Assembly: GCA_938041335.1 (NCBI GenBank)
Contig: CALIAF010000023.1
Coordinates: 1-64,000, forward strand
Length of the DNA: 64,000 nucleotides
Direction: 5' to 3'
DNA from: an uncultured Ulvibacter sp.
GTDB taxonomy: Bacteria; Bacteroidota; Bacteroidia; Flavobacteriales; Flavobacteriaceae
The position numbers were made by a program, and so were the translations under genes. Of the stretch, positions 18,437 to 27,955 are shown in pieces. How positions within the stretch are numbered: position 1 is the stretch's first letter; each line of letters starts with the position of its first letter. The notes under the pieces are model-generated. The model searched no databases. It saw only the letters and a program-made list of their open reading frames with translations, and was not told the DNA's origin.

Positions 18437-20248
18437 TTACAGAATATTGCCTTTTATTTTCTTCCATAAAAATTTCAGAAGCAAGCCAAAAACAACCGTT
18501 ACACCTGTTAAAATAATTGCTCTGGTATAATTTCCATAAATGTAATACCCTACAGCAAACATACTAGAGTAAATAAAAACGCATCCTACTAACATCGCTA
18601 AAATACCGGTGGGTACATTCCATTTTTCTGAAGTAGAACCAATAGCGACATTTTCAGTTGCTGCTTGGCTCACTATTTTTTTCCAACCAGGACCACCTGG
18701 CTGTACCTTTTTGTAAAAACTATAAAGCACTGTATTGCTTTCTGGAGCGGTTAAATAGGTAACCAGCAACCAGATAAAAGTAGATACAAAAACCACAAAT
18801 GGAAATTTTAAATAGGCAGGTAATAATCCTTCTGGACCAAAAAGCATGTCACCAAGAGGAGTAAAAGAAATTAGAATGGAAATAAGCCCCGAAGCTATCA
18901 TTGCAGATATCTCTGTCCAGGCGTTAATTCGCCACCAAAACCATCTTAGTATAAATATAAGACCTGTTCCCGCTCCAAACATTAAAATAATATCAAATAG
19001 CTGTAATGCGTTTGTTAATGTTAAAGCAATAAGTGCACTAATAATCATTAAGATAACAGTAGTTATCCTACCCACATTTACAAGGTGCTTTTCTGAGGCA
19101 TCTGGCTTTACCTGTTGTTTGTAAAAATCATTTACCACATAGGAAGCTCCCCAATTTAGATGTGTGCTAATAGTACTCATATATGCAGCAGCTAATGATG
19201 CTAAAACAAGACCAAGTAAACCACTTGGTAATTTGGTCAGCATGGCGGAGTAGGCTAAATCATGCCCTAATTTATCTGCTGTAACATTAGGGAATGCTTC
19301 TTGAATACTCGCCAAATCTGGATAAAAAATTAGAGAAGCTAAGGCAACTAAAATCCATGGCCAAGGGCGTAATGCATAATGCATAAGATTATAGAAAAAT
19401 GTGGCTCCTATGGCATGATTCTCATTTTTAGCGGCAAGCATGCGCTGTGCTACATAACCACCTCCACCGGGCTCAGAACCTGGATACCAAGAGCTCCACC
19501 ACTGCACCGCTAAAGGAATAATCAATAACGTTATGAGTGTTTCTGTATCGTCAAAATTAGGTAGAATATTTATTTTGTCTTTTACATTATCATGACTAAT
19601 AAGACTTTCTAAACCACCAATTTCTGGAAGACCTACAATATAATAAGCGGCGCCAAAAGCACCAGCCATAGCAATAAAAAATAAGATAAAATCTGTGTAC
19701 ACCACTCCTTTAAAACCTCCAATGGCACTAAACACAACCGTAATAAGTCCAGCTATTACTACCGTCGTTACTGGAGACAGCCCCAGCATTACTTGCCCAA
19801 TCTTAATGGCAGCAAGCGTTACTCCTGCCATTGCAAGCACGTTAAACAGTACGCCTAGATAGACGGCTCTAAAACCTCTTAAAAACCGCGCCGGTTTGCC
19901 GCCGTATCTTAGTTCATAAAATTCAATATCTGTTTTTACTTCAGATTTTCGCCAGAGTTTTGCATACACAAAAACGGTAAGCAATCCTGTAATTAAAAAG
20001 GCCCACCACACCCAGTTTCCTGAAACTCCTTTGGTTCTTACAATATCTGTCACAAGATTTGGGGTATCTGTAGAAAATGTGGTCGCCACCATAGAGATAC
20101 CTAATAGCCACCATGGCATGTTTCGTCCAGAAAGAAAATATTGATTCGTGTTTTTACCTGAAGTTCTCCCTACATAGATCCCAACAAAAAGAATAATGGC
20201 AAAAAGAGAAAAAATAATGATTAAGTCTAAATTTGATAAGGATATCAT
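18437..20248 (-). CDS. Sodium:solute symporter (SSS family), cassette transporter
   Basis: This 603-residue inner-membrane protein has about 13-14 hydrophobic helices. The N-terminal FLSGRNMPWWLLGISMVATTF, followed by STDTPNLVTD, and the helix with GLVLASLAAAYMSTISTHLN are typical SSS features. Its start overlaps the stop of the nucleotidyltransferase gene by 4 bases, so it is the last gene of the cassette headed by the GH109-like gene at 23552. A sugar or amino-sugar substrate is inferred from these neighbours; SSS carriers also move other solutes. Confidence 0.88.
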   Translation of the reverse strand: MISLSNLDLIIIFSLFAIILFVGIYVGRTSGKNTNQYFLSGRNMPWWLLGISMVATTFSTDTPNLVTDIVRTKGVSGNWVWWAFLITGLLTVFVYAKLWRKSEVKTDIEFYELRYGGKPARFLRGFRAVYLGVLFNVLAMAGVTLAAIKIGQVMLGLSPVTTVVIAGLITVVFSAIGGFKGVVYTDFILFFIAMAGAFGAAYYIVGLPEIGGLESLISHDNVKDKINILPNFDDTETLITLLIIPLAVQWWSSWYPGSEPGGGGYVAQRMLAAKNENHAIGATFFYNLMHYALRPWPWILVALASLIFYPDLASIQEAFPNVTADKLGHDLAYSAMLTKLPSGLLGLVLASLAAAYMSTISTHLNWGASYVVNDFYKQQVKPDASEKHLVNVGRITTVILMIISALIALTLTNALQLFDIILMFGAGTGLIFILRWFWWRINAWTEISAMIASGLISILISFTPLGDMLFGPEGLLPAYLKFPFVVFVSTFIWLLVTYLTAPESNTVLYSFYKKVQPGGPGWKKIVSQAATENVAIGSTSEKWNVPTGILAMLVGCVFIYSSMFAVGYYIYGNYTRAIILTGVTVVFGLLLKFLWKKIKGNIL

Positions 20249-21108
20249 AGGTTTTCGGTTTTTGTTAGTGGATGTGTTGCAAGATATTTATTCATTTCGA
20301 GAATATCTTCTTTTCCTGTTAAATCTGGCACGTGTTCAGAAAATGGAATGGCAAATGTTGCAGTGGGGAATGCCTTCACCATATTTAATAAGGCGGCAGG
20401 TAATTCTTTTTCATTGCGTTGTGGGTGTAACTTACAAGAGGCTAAAAAAGGAAAAAATTGCTCCCCATCAAATTTAAAAATATTCATACTCACCCTAAGT
20501 TTACCTTCATTATCTTCAAAAAGGGGCACTTGTTCTGCAGTAGGTTTTTCAATAATATCTACTAGATAATTTTCATTATTTGTTTTGGTCAATGCAAAAC
20601 CTTCTATTTTTTCTATAGAAAAACGCAATGCATCTCTATCGTAGTTAATAAAAGCATGAGGGCTTTTTACGTCACGCAAGGCGGTAAATGCCGCAACGCT
20701 ATATAAATTGTCACAGTTGCAAACCAAAAACTGGTTTTGTTTTAATGCCGGAAATTGGTTCAAGGCTTGAAATATAGCATCTGCTGTGCCTAGAGGTTTT
20801 ACTCTTGATTCTGGTATTTCTTGATGCACAAATTGTATATATAGAGAACTAAAAATTGTGCTGTTACTATTTTTAAAGTGAGCTATAAAATCATCACTGT
20901 CTTTACCAACAACAATATAAATGTTTTGTAATCCAGCACACATAGCATTGTATAGTAAAAATTCTATCATAGGCTTATTATGCAACAGAATAAGTGCCTT
21001 ACTTTTTGTATTAGCTTGGGTAGTTTGTGTTTCTGAAATGTGAGCACCCGAAGACTTTTTCATTCTTGACGAAGCTCCTCCTGCGAGTAGTATTAAATGA
21101 TCTGTCAT
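20245..21108 (-). CDS. Sugar-1-phosphate nucleotidyltransferase-like protein
   Basis: A 287-residue nucleotidyltransferase fold: LILLAGGASSRMKK at the N-terminus (G-G-x-x-x-R-[M] nucleotide loop), then SKALILLHNKPMIEFLLYN with the signature lysine, FLVCNCDNLYS (metal-binding Asp) and IIEKPT. It would join a sugar-1-phosphate and an NTP to give an NDP-sugar. An unusual Ser/Thr/Gln-rich insert (about 18-34) separates the loop from the lysine. It is overlapped by 4 bases on both sides by the kinase and transporter genes, implying tight co-expression. Confidence 0.8.
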   Translation of the reverse strand: MTDHLILLAGGASSRMKKSSGAHISETQTTQANTKSKALILLHNKPMIEFLLYNAMCAGLQNIYIVVGKDSDDFIAHFKNSNSTIFSSLYIQFVHQEIPESRVKPLGTADAIFQALNQFPALKQNQFLVCNCDNLYSVAAFTALRDVKSPHAFINYDRDALRFSIEKIEGFALTKTNNENYLVDIIEKPTAEQVPLFEDNEGKLRVSMNIFKFDGEQFFPFLASCKLHPQRNEKELPAALLNMVKAFPTATFAIPFSEHVPDLTGKEDILEMNKYLATHPLTKTENL

Positions 21109-22196
21109 GATGTAATTTTATGTGATCCCGTTGCAACCAAAACTGCAAATGCATTTTTTGCACCTGCCATTAACATGGCTTCAATTACAAGTTTTTGATT
21201 TTTTTTAGGTACCATAGCACAAATACTCCCGCCGCCGCCAGAACCCACAATTTTAGCACCAATGGCTCCTGCTGCTAGTGCTGCCGCTATCATTTTATCA
21301 ATTTTAGGGGTTGTAATTTTTAATATGTTTTTAAGTACTTGATGATGTTGGTTCATTAAGTCGCCTATTTTATCTAGGTCAATTGTGGTTTCTTTTAATG
21401 CCTTATATGCTTTTTTAGTAATTACATGATTGTTAATTGCCGCATAGAAATAAGGTTTTAACGATTGCGGGAGTACATAATCGTACCTGTCAATCGCTTC
21501 TAAAGAGGCATTATTTAAATCAAAATCTGGAAATTCATTTTTTATAATTTTTATAGCTAGCTGAGCCTTTTCTTTTAAACTCCCCAATATGCCTAAGGTG
21601 TCTTTTGGCTCACCAGAGGCTCCTACTACAAGATTTAGTTGGGTATTTTTTAAGTGCTCAAATGGAGAGTCATCATTGGTTTCTAAAAATATTACGCCTC
21701 CTAGTGCACTGGTATATTGGTCCATTTTACCCCCTGGCGAATTATGTTCTACAACTTCGGCTTCATAAGAAATTTGTGCAATTAATTGCTTTGTAATGGG
21801 CTGGTTACAGCCAAATGTTTCTAGTAAGAAATGCACCCAAGCCACTACCAGAGCAGAAGAACTTGAGAGACCGGCATTAATAGGTATGTCTCCTTGTATC
21901 GTAATCGTATACCCAGTATCTGGGATGCAGCCATATTTTTTTACAACTCTAATCGCAGAAGCAAAAAAATCTTCTTTTTCAAGAGATTCAAATTTTTCAT
22001 AAATAGAAAATCTGCGAGAACTATTTATATCTGGCATTTCAATACTAAAAAATTTATCAGTATTTACAACACTTGTTATTTCAATAAATCGATTAATAGC
22101 ACAGGCAATTATAGGTAAACCTAAATAATCTTGATGATCTCCAAAAAGGCAAATTCTTCCTGGGGCTTTTATTGTAGTTTTTATATTTGTAGACAT
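21105..22196 (-). CDS. GHMP-family sugar kinase, galactokinase-like
   Basis: A 363-residue GHMP kinase. The galactokinase-type signature is present but divergent, GRICLFGDHQDYLGLPII at 13-30 (the usual GEHxDY is GDHQDY). The ATP loop is INAGLSSSSALV (about 106-117) and the C-terminal GHMP motif is VGSGGGGSICA. It would phosphorylate C1 of a hexose or N-acetylhexosamine. Sitting between a GH109-like gene and a nucleotidyltransferase gene it suggests sugar salvage (sugar to sugar-1-P to NDP-sugar). The actual sugar is unknown. Confidence 0.85.
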   Translation of the reverse strand: MSTNIKTTIKAPGRICLFGDHQDYLGLPIIACAINRFIEITSVVNTDKFFSIEMPDINSSRRFSIYEKFESLEKEDFFASAIRVVKKYGCIPDTGYTITIQGDIPINAGLSSSSALVVAWVHFLLETFGCNQPITKQLIAQISYEAEVVEHNSPGGKMDQYTSALGGVIFLETNDDSPFEHLKNTQLNLVVGASGEPKDTLGILGSLKEKAQLAIKIIKNEFPDFDLNNASLEAIDRYDYVLPQSLKPYFYAAINNHVITKKAYKALKETTIDLDKIGDLMNQHHQVLKNILKITTPKIDKMIAAALAAGAIGAKIVGSGGGGSICAMVPKKNQKLVIEAMLMAGAKNAFAVLVATGSHKITS

Positions 22197-23552
22197 TTAA
22201 TAGGTGTCTTTTATCCAATGGTAAGGAGCACGACTTACCCATTGCCCTCGTGTAAAGTCTGGAAAATTTTGAGGAGCTCCGTTGTTTTCTATAGAAATTT
22301 CAGATAAGGGTGTGATTGCACTCCAAGCGGCCGCGTCATATGCATCCATAGGAGGCGCAATGTTTTGTTTTACAGATTCTATAAAGGCATTTAATACAAA
22401 AAAGTCCATACCACCATGTCCAGAACCTTGCGCGTACTCACCAAATTTTTCCCATAAAGGGTGATCATATTTTTCAAGCCAAGGTTTGGCTTCATCCCAT
22501 CTATGTGCTTCGGTAATTCCTTCTATATGTATACGGCTTCCATCTACTTCCCAAAGACCTTGGCTTCCCTGAACACGAAACCCTAAAGAGTAGGGACGTG
22601 GAGAGTTACAATCGTGAGTGACCATAATAGTTTCGCCATTTGCAGTTTCTATAGTTGATGTTATTATATCTCCTTGCTTAAATTTTAGCTTCGCATTTGG
22701 GTGATTTGCTCCTCCATTTTCGACAATGTATTTATTTAAACCAACACCTTTTGTTGCATAAGAGCTCATGGACACAAACCTATTGCCTCGATTAATATTG
22801 CACATAGTGGCAATTGGACCAACTCCGTGGGTAGGATACACATCTCCATTTCTGAGTAGCGAATGTTGTGTACGCCATTTAGATTCAGAAATTCCTTTTT
22901 CACCAAACTCTACCCCTTTTCCATATGCCGTAACTCCGTCATTTAGTTTTACAAAACGTAAATCATGCTGGTAGCCACATCTAAAATGGAGCAATTCGCC
23001 AAAAACATTTTGCTTCACCATATTTAAAACGGCCATAACATCTCTTCTATAGTTTACGTTTTCGAGTATCATTAAATGTGATCCTGTTGCTTCATGGACA
23101 TTTACTAGATCCCAACATTCTTCCATTGTGTTTGCTGCAGATACTTCTAGACCTGTATATTTTCCAGCTCTCATTGCGTCTTTTGCCATTCGGGTATGCC
23201 ATAACCATGGTGTTGATATGATTACTGCGTCTACAGAAGATAATTCTAGAAGGTTTAAATAATCTTGAGGATTAGCACCAAAAGTTTTGGGTTTTTTATG
23301 ATTTGCTTTTGTAATTAAAGATAAAGCCAAGTCAATACGAATACGGTCGATATCACATATTGCGGTAATTTCTATGTCTTCGCGTAGTAATAAATTACTT
23401 AAATGATTGGTTCCGCGCAACCCAACCCCAATTAGCCCAATGCGCACTATTTTATCTTGTGATGTATTTGCACTAAAAGCAATACTTGGGGCAATAGAAA
23501 TACCAGCTCCAACTATTGACGTTGTTTTGATAAAGTCTCTTCTAGTTGTCAT
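22197..23552 (-). CDS. Gfo/Idh/MocA-fold protein of the GH109 type, Tat-exported
   Basis: A 451-residue protein with a Tat signal (TTRRDFIKTTSIVGAG) and an NAD-binding Rossmann motif GLIGVGLRGTNH near residue 40. It closely resembles GH109 alpha-N-acetylgalactosaminidases as I remember them, with shared stretches such as EECWDLV, LENVNYRRDVMAVLNMV, FGELLHFRCGYQHDLR, YPTHGVGPI and GHGGMDFF. GH109 enzymes hydrolyse via a transient NAD+ redox step. It is the first gene of the cassette, one base upstream of the kinase gene. A dehydrogenase acting on another sugar is the alternative. Confidence 0.85.
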   Translation of the reverse strand: MTTRRDFIKTTSIVGAGISIAPSIAFSANTSQDKIVRIGLIGVGLRGTNHLSNLLLREDIEITAICDIDRIRIDLALSLITKANHKKPKTFGANPQDYLNLLELSSVDAVIISTPWLWHTRMAKDAMRAGKYTGLEVSAANTMEECWDLVNVHEATGSHLMILENVNYRRDVMAVLNMVKQNVFGELLHFRCGYQHDLRFVKLNDGVTAYGKGVEFGEKGISESKWRTQHSLLRNGDVYPTHGVGPIATMCNINRGNRFVSMSSYATKGVGLNKYIVENGGANHPNAKLKFKQGDIITSTIETANGETIMVTHDCNSPRPYSLGFRVQGSQGLWEVDGSRIHIEGITEAHRWDEAKPWLEKYDHPLWEKFGEYAQGSGHGGMDFFVLNAFIESVKQNIAPPMDAYDAAAWSAITPLSEISIENNGAPQNFPDFTRGQWVSRAPYHWIKDTY

Positions 23553-23691
23553 ATTTTGATTTTATGATAATTTAGAGCAAAAGATATTAAAAAAGAATAT
23601 TAAAATTTATTCTTAATCATTAAAGGTTTTTAAAATGTTCCCGACTTATAAAAGAGCTTTTGTATTTTTATAATCTATTTAAAACAAACCC

Positions 23692-24501
23692 ATGAGAAAA
23701 ACAGTAATTGTAGTCTTTGCCTTTTTCGCTTTTGTAGCGTGTAAAGAAGAAAGTAAAAAAGTGAAATTTGATGAAACCCTAGTGATTAATGACACTATTG
23801 AAGTCAATGATCATAATGTAATTCCTGCTAACGTTTCCGAAGTGATTAAAGCACACGGTGGTATTACACAATGGGATAAAATGAATAATTTATGTTTTAG
23901 TTTTGAAGGAAGGGATGGGGAAGAAGTGCATACTGTTGCGCTTAAAAATAGAAATGAAAAAATTGAACACGAAAAATGGAGTATTGGAAATGGCGGACAA
24001 GGAGTTTGGTTATTACAAAACGAGCCAGAAGCTTATAAAGGCAATGCATTATTTTACAATCAATTGATGTTTTATTTTTATGCTATGCCTTTTGTTTTAG
24101 CAGATGATGGTATTGTGTATACGCCAATGCCTGCACAAGAGCTTGACGGAAAAATGTATGATGCAGTAAAAATAGGTTATGGCGAGGAGATAGGCTATTC
24201 GCCTAAGGATGAGTATGTTTTGTACTCTGATCCTAGGACACATCAAATGGCTTGGTTGGGCTATACGGTAACTGGAAGCTCTAATACTAAAAGTGACAAA
24301 TGGAGTTTTATTAAATATACTACGTGGCAAGAGGTTAACGGCTTGCAGTTGCCAGAAAAGTTAACTTGGTATAAAGTAGCAGATAATCTTCCTACTGAGG
24401 CACGCAATGATCGTGTGTTTAGTAAAGTAACGATGACAGAAACAATACTTCCAACTTCGATATTTAAAAAACCAGAAGGTGCCGTTATGGTGACAGACTA
24501 G
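23692..24501 (+). CDS. Lipoprotein of unknown function (possibly DUF6503-like)
   Basis: A 269-residue lipoprotein: signal MRKTVIVVFAFFAFVAC with the lipobox cysteine at 17. The mature part begins with VIPANVSEVIKAHGGITQWDK, then alternating strands typical of a LolA/outer-membrane-lipoprotein-carrier-like sheet (for example NRNEKIEHEKWSIGNGGQGVW, YTVTGSSNTKSDKWSFIKYTTWQ). I associate the pattern with the flavobacterial family DUF6503 from memory only. It stands alone, divergent from the GH109 gene. Confidence 0.7.
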   Translation: MRKTVIVVFAFFAFVACKEESKKVKFDETLVINDTIEVNDHNVIPANVSEVIKAHGGITQWDKMNNLCFSFEGRDGEEVHTVALKNRNEKIEHEKWSIGNGGQGVWLLQNEPEAYKGNALFYNQLMFYFYAMPFVLADDGIVYTPMPAQELDGKMYDAVKIGYGEEIGYSPKDEYVLYSDPRTHQMAWLGYTVTGSSNTKSDKWSFIKYTTWQEVNGLQLPEKLTWYKVADNLPTEARNDRVFSKVTMTETILPTSIFKKPEGAVMVTD

Positions 24502-24520
24502 TTTTAAATTATATTAGTGC

Positions 24521-24553
24521 AAAAAAGGCTCGCAATTATTGCGAGCCTTTTTT
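24521..24553. terminator. Bidirectional rho-independent terminator
   Basis: A perfect stem AAAAAAGGCTCGCAAT/ATTGCGAGCCTTTTTT with a 1-base centre. It separates the convergent lipoprotein (23692) and DUF3575-like (25187) genes and would end both transcripts. Confidence 0.9.
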
Positions 24554-24605
24554 AATGTATTAAATGTTTTTCTTCTTTCTGCGAAAGGGTTCTAACTTCT
24601 GGCTT

Positions 24606-25187
24606 CTAAAAACGATACCCTACGAGTACGCCACCTCGCACAAATCCACCAGGTCGATTCTCACCTCCAGCAAAATAACGACCTCCACCTATACTTAATT
24701 CAAATACAAAACCGTTATTGCTTACCCATTTTTGACCAACGGCAAGACCGGCGCCAACATTAAACCAGTTTTCAGTTTCTATAAAGCTAGAATCAATTCC
24801 TGTAGAGTCATCATAATCATAGTAATACTCGTCATATTCTCCACCGGCTAATTGCATCATTCCTTCTACAAACATCCCTCTCGCTCCATATTCTTTTTTG
24901 TTCAAGAAGTATTGACGGTAAAAGGGTGTGAATGCAAACTTCTGTCCATATTCGTAAGCATTGTCATCCCCTAAACTGATACTTAGGGCTGCACCAGCAC
25001 CAGAATATTTGCTGATTACGTATTCATAGTTTACTTCTAGCGTTGGTATTACGATAGCCTCAAATGCATCTATACGAAGTTCGTGCTTTCTATCTAATAC
25101 GTTGTTTTCTGGAGCGTCATCTTCTTGTGCAAATGCGTTTCCAATAAGAGTGATCGCTACAAGAGCAGTCATAAATAATTTTTTCAT
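24606..25187 (-). CDS. DUF3575-like outer-membrane protein
   Basis: A 193-residue secreted protein: signal peptide MKKLFMTALVAITLIGNAFAQ. The mature part has the DUF3575 layout, with HELRIDAFEAIVIPTLEVNYEY near the N-terminus, a YRQYFLNKKEYGARGMFVEG segment, and the ending GGVLVGYRF with a terminal aromatic, so probably an eight-stranded barrel. It is followed 70 bases away by the pepT stop on the same strand; no functional link is visible. Confidence 0.72.
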   Translation of the reverse strand: MKKLFMTALVAITLIGNAFAQEDDAPENNVLDRKHELRIDAFEAIVIPTLEVNYEYVISKYSGAGAALSISLGDDNAYEYGQKFAFTPFYRQYFLNKKEYGARGMFVEGMMQLAGGEYDEYYYDYDDSTGIDSSFIETENWFNVGAGLAVGQKWVSNNGFVFELSIGGGRYFAGGENRPGGFVRGGVLVGYRF

Positions 25188-25260
25188 AGTAATTGTTTTT
25201 AGCTTTTTTTTAACAAAACGTTTTTTGTTAAAGACATATTGTTTCTACGTTGCGTTTCAG

Positions 25261-26496
25261 CTATTTTTTTGCAACAATTTGAGCTATTTGTACAATCACT
25301 TCTATTGCTTTTTGCATACTTTCAACAGGTACATACTCAAAACGACCGTGAAAGTTATGACCACCGGCAAAGATGTTAGGGCAGGGGAGTCCCATATAAC
25401 TTAACTGCGATCCATCTGTACCGCCACGAATAGGTTTTATAAGTGGAGTAATGCCAACTTCTTTCATTGCTTGTTCAGCAATATCCACTATATGCATCAC
25501 GGGTTCGATCTTTTCACGCATATTGAAGTATTGATCTTTAATGTCAACGGTAACGCGCGCTTCACCTAACTGTGAGTTTAACTCTCGAGCAAGTTTTATC
25601 ATTATCTCTTTTCGTGCTTCAAAATGCCCTTTATCGTGATCTCTAATAATGTATTGTAGTTTTGTACTATCTACTTCTCCATTAATGCTATACAGATGGA
25701 AAAAACCTTCTCTATCACTTGTGTGCTCAGGTGTTTCTAATCTAGGTAAAGAGTTAATGTAATCTTGCGCGATATACATACTGTTTACCATTTTACCTTT
25801 TGCATAGCCAGGATGAACAATTTTTCCTTTTATAGTAACTATAGCACCCGCTGCATTAAAATTTTCATATTCAAGTTCGCCTACTTGGCTGCCGTCCATA
25901 GTATATGCCCAGTCTGCACCAAATTTTGCTACATCAAACTTATGCGCGCCACGACCTATCTCTTCATCTGGTGTAAACCCAACTCTTATTTTTCCGTGTT
26001 TGACTTCTGGGTGTTTTACTAGATATTCCATTGCCGAAATAATCTCTGCAATTCCTGCTTTATCATCTGCACCCAATAATGTGGTACCGTCTGTAGTGAT
26101 GATCGTCTGTCCTTTGTATAATAAAAGGTCTTCAAAATATTCTGGCGAAAGGATAATATTCTGATCTTTATTTAAAACAATATCTTTCCCGTCATAGTTT
26201 TCTATCACTTGCGGTTTTACATCTTTTCCTGTAAAATCTGGTGTGGTATCAAAGTGAGATATAAAACCTATCGTTGGTACATCATGGTCCACATTACTTG
26301 GTAATGTTGCCATAATATAGGCGTTTCCATCTATGGTTACATCTTCTAAACCTATTTCTTTAAGTTCTTCTACCAGGGCATTAGCAAGATCCCATTGTTT
26401 AGCAGAACTAGGGGTAGTGTCGCTTTCTGGATCACTTTCTGTATCTACGGTTACGTAACTTATAAATCTTTTGATGAGGTGTTGTTTGTTAATCAT
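25261..26496 (-). CDS. pepT: Peptidase T (aminotripeptidase)
   Basis: An M20B zinc aminopeptidase that removes the N-terminal residue of tripeptides in the cytoplasm. At 411 residues it has family length. Zinc and catalytic motifs are visible: [14 protein letters not shown] (about 73-86), [15 protein letters not shown] (about 137-151), [16 protein letters not shown] (about 172-187) and [18 protein letters not shown] near 360. Start ATG at 26496. Confidence 0.96.
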   Translation of the reverse strand: MINKQHLIKRFISYVTVDTESDPESDTTPSSAKQWDLANALVEELKEIGLEDVTIDGNAYIMATLPSNVDHDVPTIGFISHFDTTPDFTGKDVKPQVIENYDGKDIVLNKDQNIILSPEYFEDLLLYKGQTIITTDGTTLLGADDKAGIAEIISAMEYLVKHPEVKHGKIRVGFTPDEEIGRGAHKFDVAKFGADWAYTMDGSQVGELEYENFNAAGAIVTIKGKIVHPGYAKGKMVNSMYIAQDYINSLPRLETPEHTSDREGFFHLYSINGEVDSTKLQYIIRDHDKGHFEARKEIMIKLARELNSQLGEARVTVDIKDQYFNMREKIEPVMHIVDIAEQAMKEVGITPLIKPIRGGTDGSQLSYMGLPCPNIFAGGHNFHGRFEYVPVESMQKAIEVIVQIAQIVAKK

Positions 26497-26645
26497 AATG
26501 GCTTGTTTGAATTTTTTTTTTATATCAATACAGTTGTGCTAATAAATATGTTGCTTGGCAAATATAATAAAACTGTTTTCTCAAGAAGTTTTAGTGATTG
26601 CTAATTAAATGGAAATATTATACTTGTAAACAGTTAGCTGAATGT

Positions 26646-27749
26646 TTACCTATTTGCTTCTTTATTAGCGTCTATTAAATAGATCACTATACTAATTAAT
26701 GGGCCAATAGATAAGGCCAATAAAATATATTTTAAATCGAAAGTTTTGGCGATAGATCCTATTAATTCAATACTTATAATAGTTATCCCAAAGCCTATTG
26801 AGGTTACTAAAGTTATGGCCGTACCTTTAAATTCTGCTGCAGCATTGTTTGCGACTAAAGACGAGAATAAGGGGGAGTCTCCAGCAACGGTAAAACCCCA
26901 AAAGAGCATAAAGAAAATGAATAGTAAAGATGATGGCGTTTCGAGCAGAAAAGGCGAAATTAAACAGCAAAGTAATGATAGCGATAAAAACAGAAAGGCG
27001 GTCCTTTTTACACCCAAAACCTTGCTTAAAAACCCAGCGGCAACACAGCCTAGAGCTCCTGATGCAATTACAATAAAACTCCATAATGAGATGTTAAATT
27101 CTAATTGCGGTGTTTTTTGGATAAAGGCACTAATGATAAGAGGGACAAATACCCAGAAGGTATACAACTCCCACATATGCCCAAAATAGCCTGACGCTGC
27201 CACTCTTAATTCTCTGCTTTTAAAAATTTTACGTAGGTCATTTCTCTTTATTTTGTTCCCTTTTTTTCTATAAGGACCATTCGGGATTAAAAGTACTATT
27301 GCTGTTCCACCCACCAGAGATAGAATAGTTATTGTGATAATGACATATTTCCACGGAAGGTCACTTGTAAGATCTTTCAATAAATGTGGTAATGCCGTTC
27401 CTAAAACGAGTGCAGCCACTAGAAATCCTAGCGCTTTACCTAAACCATCTTTGTAATAATCTGAGGCTATTTTCATACCTACAGGATAAATACCCGCTAA
27501 AAACAAACCTGTCAAAAATCTGAAAATCATTAAAGACGTTAAAGTATTACCGTCCCATAGTATTCCGGCATTAACAACTGCGCCCAAAACCGACGAAATA
27601 AAAAAAACTTTGCTTGGCGAAAAACGATCTGCTATAGTAAGTAAAGCAAACACCAGAGATCCTGTTATAAATCCTATTTGAACCATCGTGGTTAAGGTCC
27701 ACAGCGCACTGGCTTTTAGATTAAAGTCTTCGATAATGTTTGCAATCAC
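26646..27749 (-). CDS. Major facilitator superfamily transporter
   Basis: An inner-membrane carrier with about 11 helices in the listed frame. The MFS loop 2-3 motif is weak; ADRFSPSKVFFISS (about 41-54) fits its position. The listed start is a GTG. The open frame continues upstream and encodes a complete extra first helix, SYILPIIVIAQFLCTSLWFA, which an MFS protein needs, yet the extension back to the stop at 27840-27842 contains no ATG, GTG or TTG; an ATC at 27830 is the best-placed candidate. So the true 5' end is unresolved (about 27 residues longer). Substrate unknown. Confidence 0.82.
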   Translation of the reverse strand: MIANIIEDFNLKASALWTLTTMVQIGFITGSLVFALLTIADRFSPSKVFFISSVLGAVVNAGILWDGNTLTSLMIFRFLTGLFLAGIYPVGMKIASDYYKDGLGKALGFLVAALVLGTALPHLLKDLTSDLPWKYVIITITILSLVGGTAIVLLIPNGPYRKKGNKIKRNDLRKIFKSRELRVAASGYFGHMWELYTFWVFVPLIISAFIQKTPQLEFNISLWSFIVIASGALGCVAAGFLSKVLGVKRTAFLFLSLSLLCCLISPFLLETPSSLLFIFFMLFWGFTVAGDSPLFSSLVANNAAAEFKGTAITLVTSIGFGITIISIELIGSIAKTFDLKYILLALSIGPLISIVIYLIDANKEANR

Positions 27750-27927
27750 TCCATTGCCAGCAAACCATAACGACGTGCATAAAAATTGTGCAATGACAAT
27801 GATGGGTAGGATGTAGCTTTTGGTCTTGATAAGGGTAAGTTAATCTATAAATAGATGTACAAATGTAATCCTAAATTTAATATCGTTTTATCATTGCTAT
27901 TCAAATATAGTTGTCGTTTTAGTTTCT

Positions 27928-27935
27928 TATTTTTG
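27928..27935 (+). promoter_or_regulatory. Bacteroidota -7 promoter element for pyrD
   Basis: TATTTTTG matches the TAnnTTTG consensus 20 bases before the pyrD ATG. A TTG lies at 27911-27913 but the 14-base spacer is short for the -33 box, so only the -7 element is called. Confidence 0.5.
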
Positions 27936-27955
27936 CAGTATCAAATAAAATCTTA

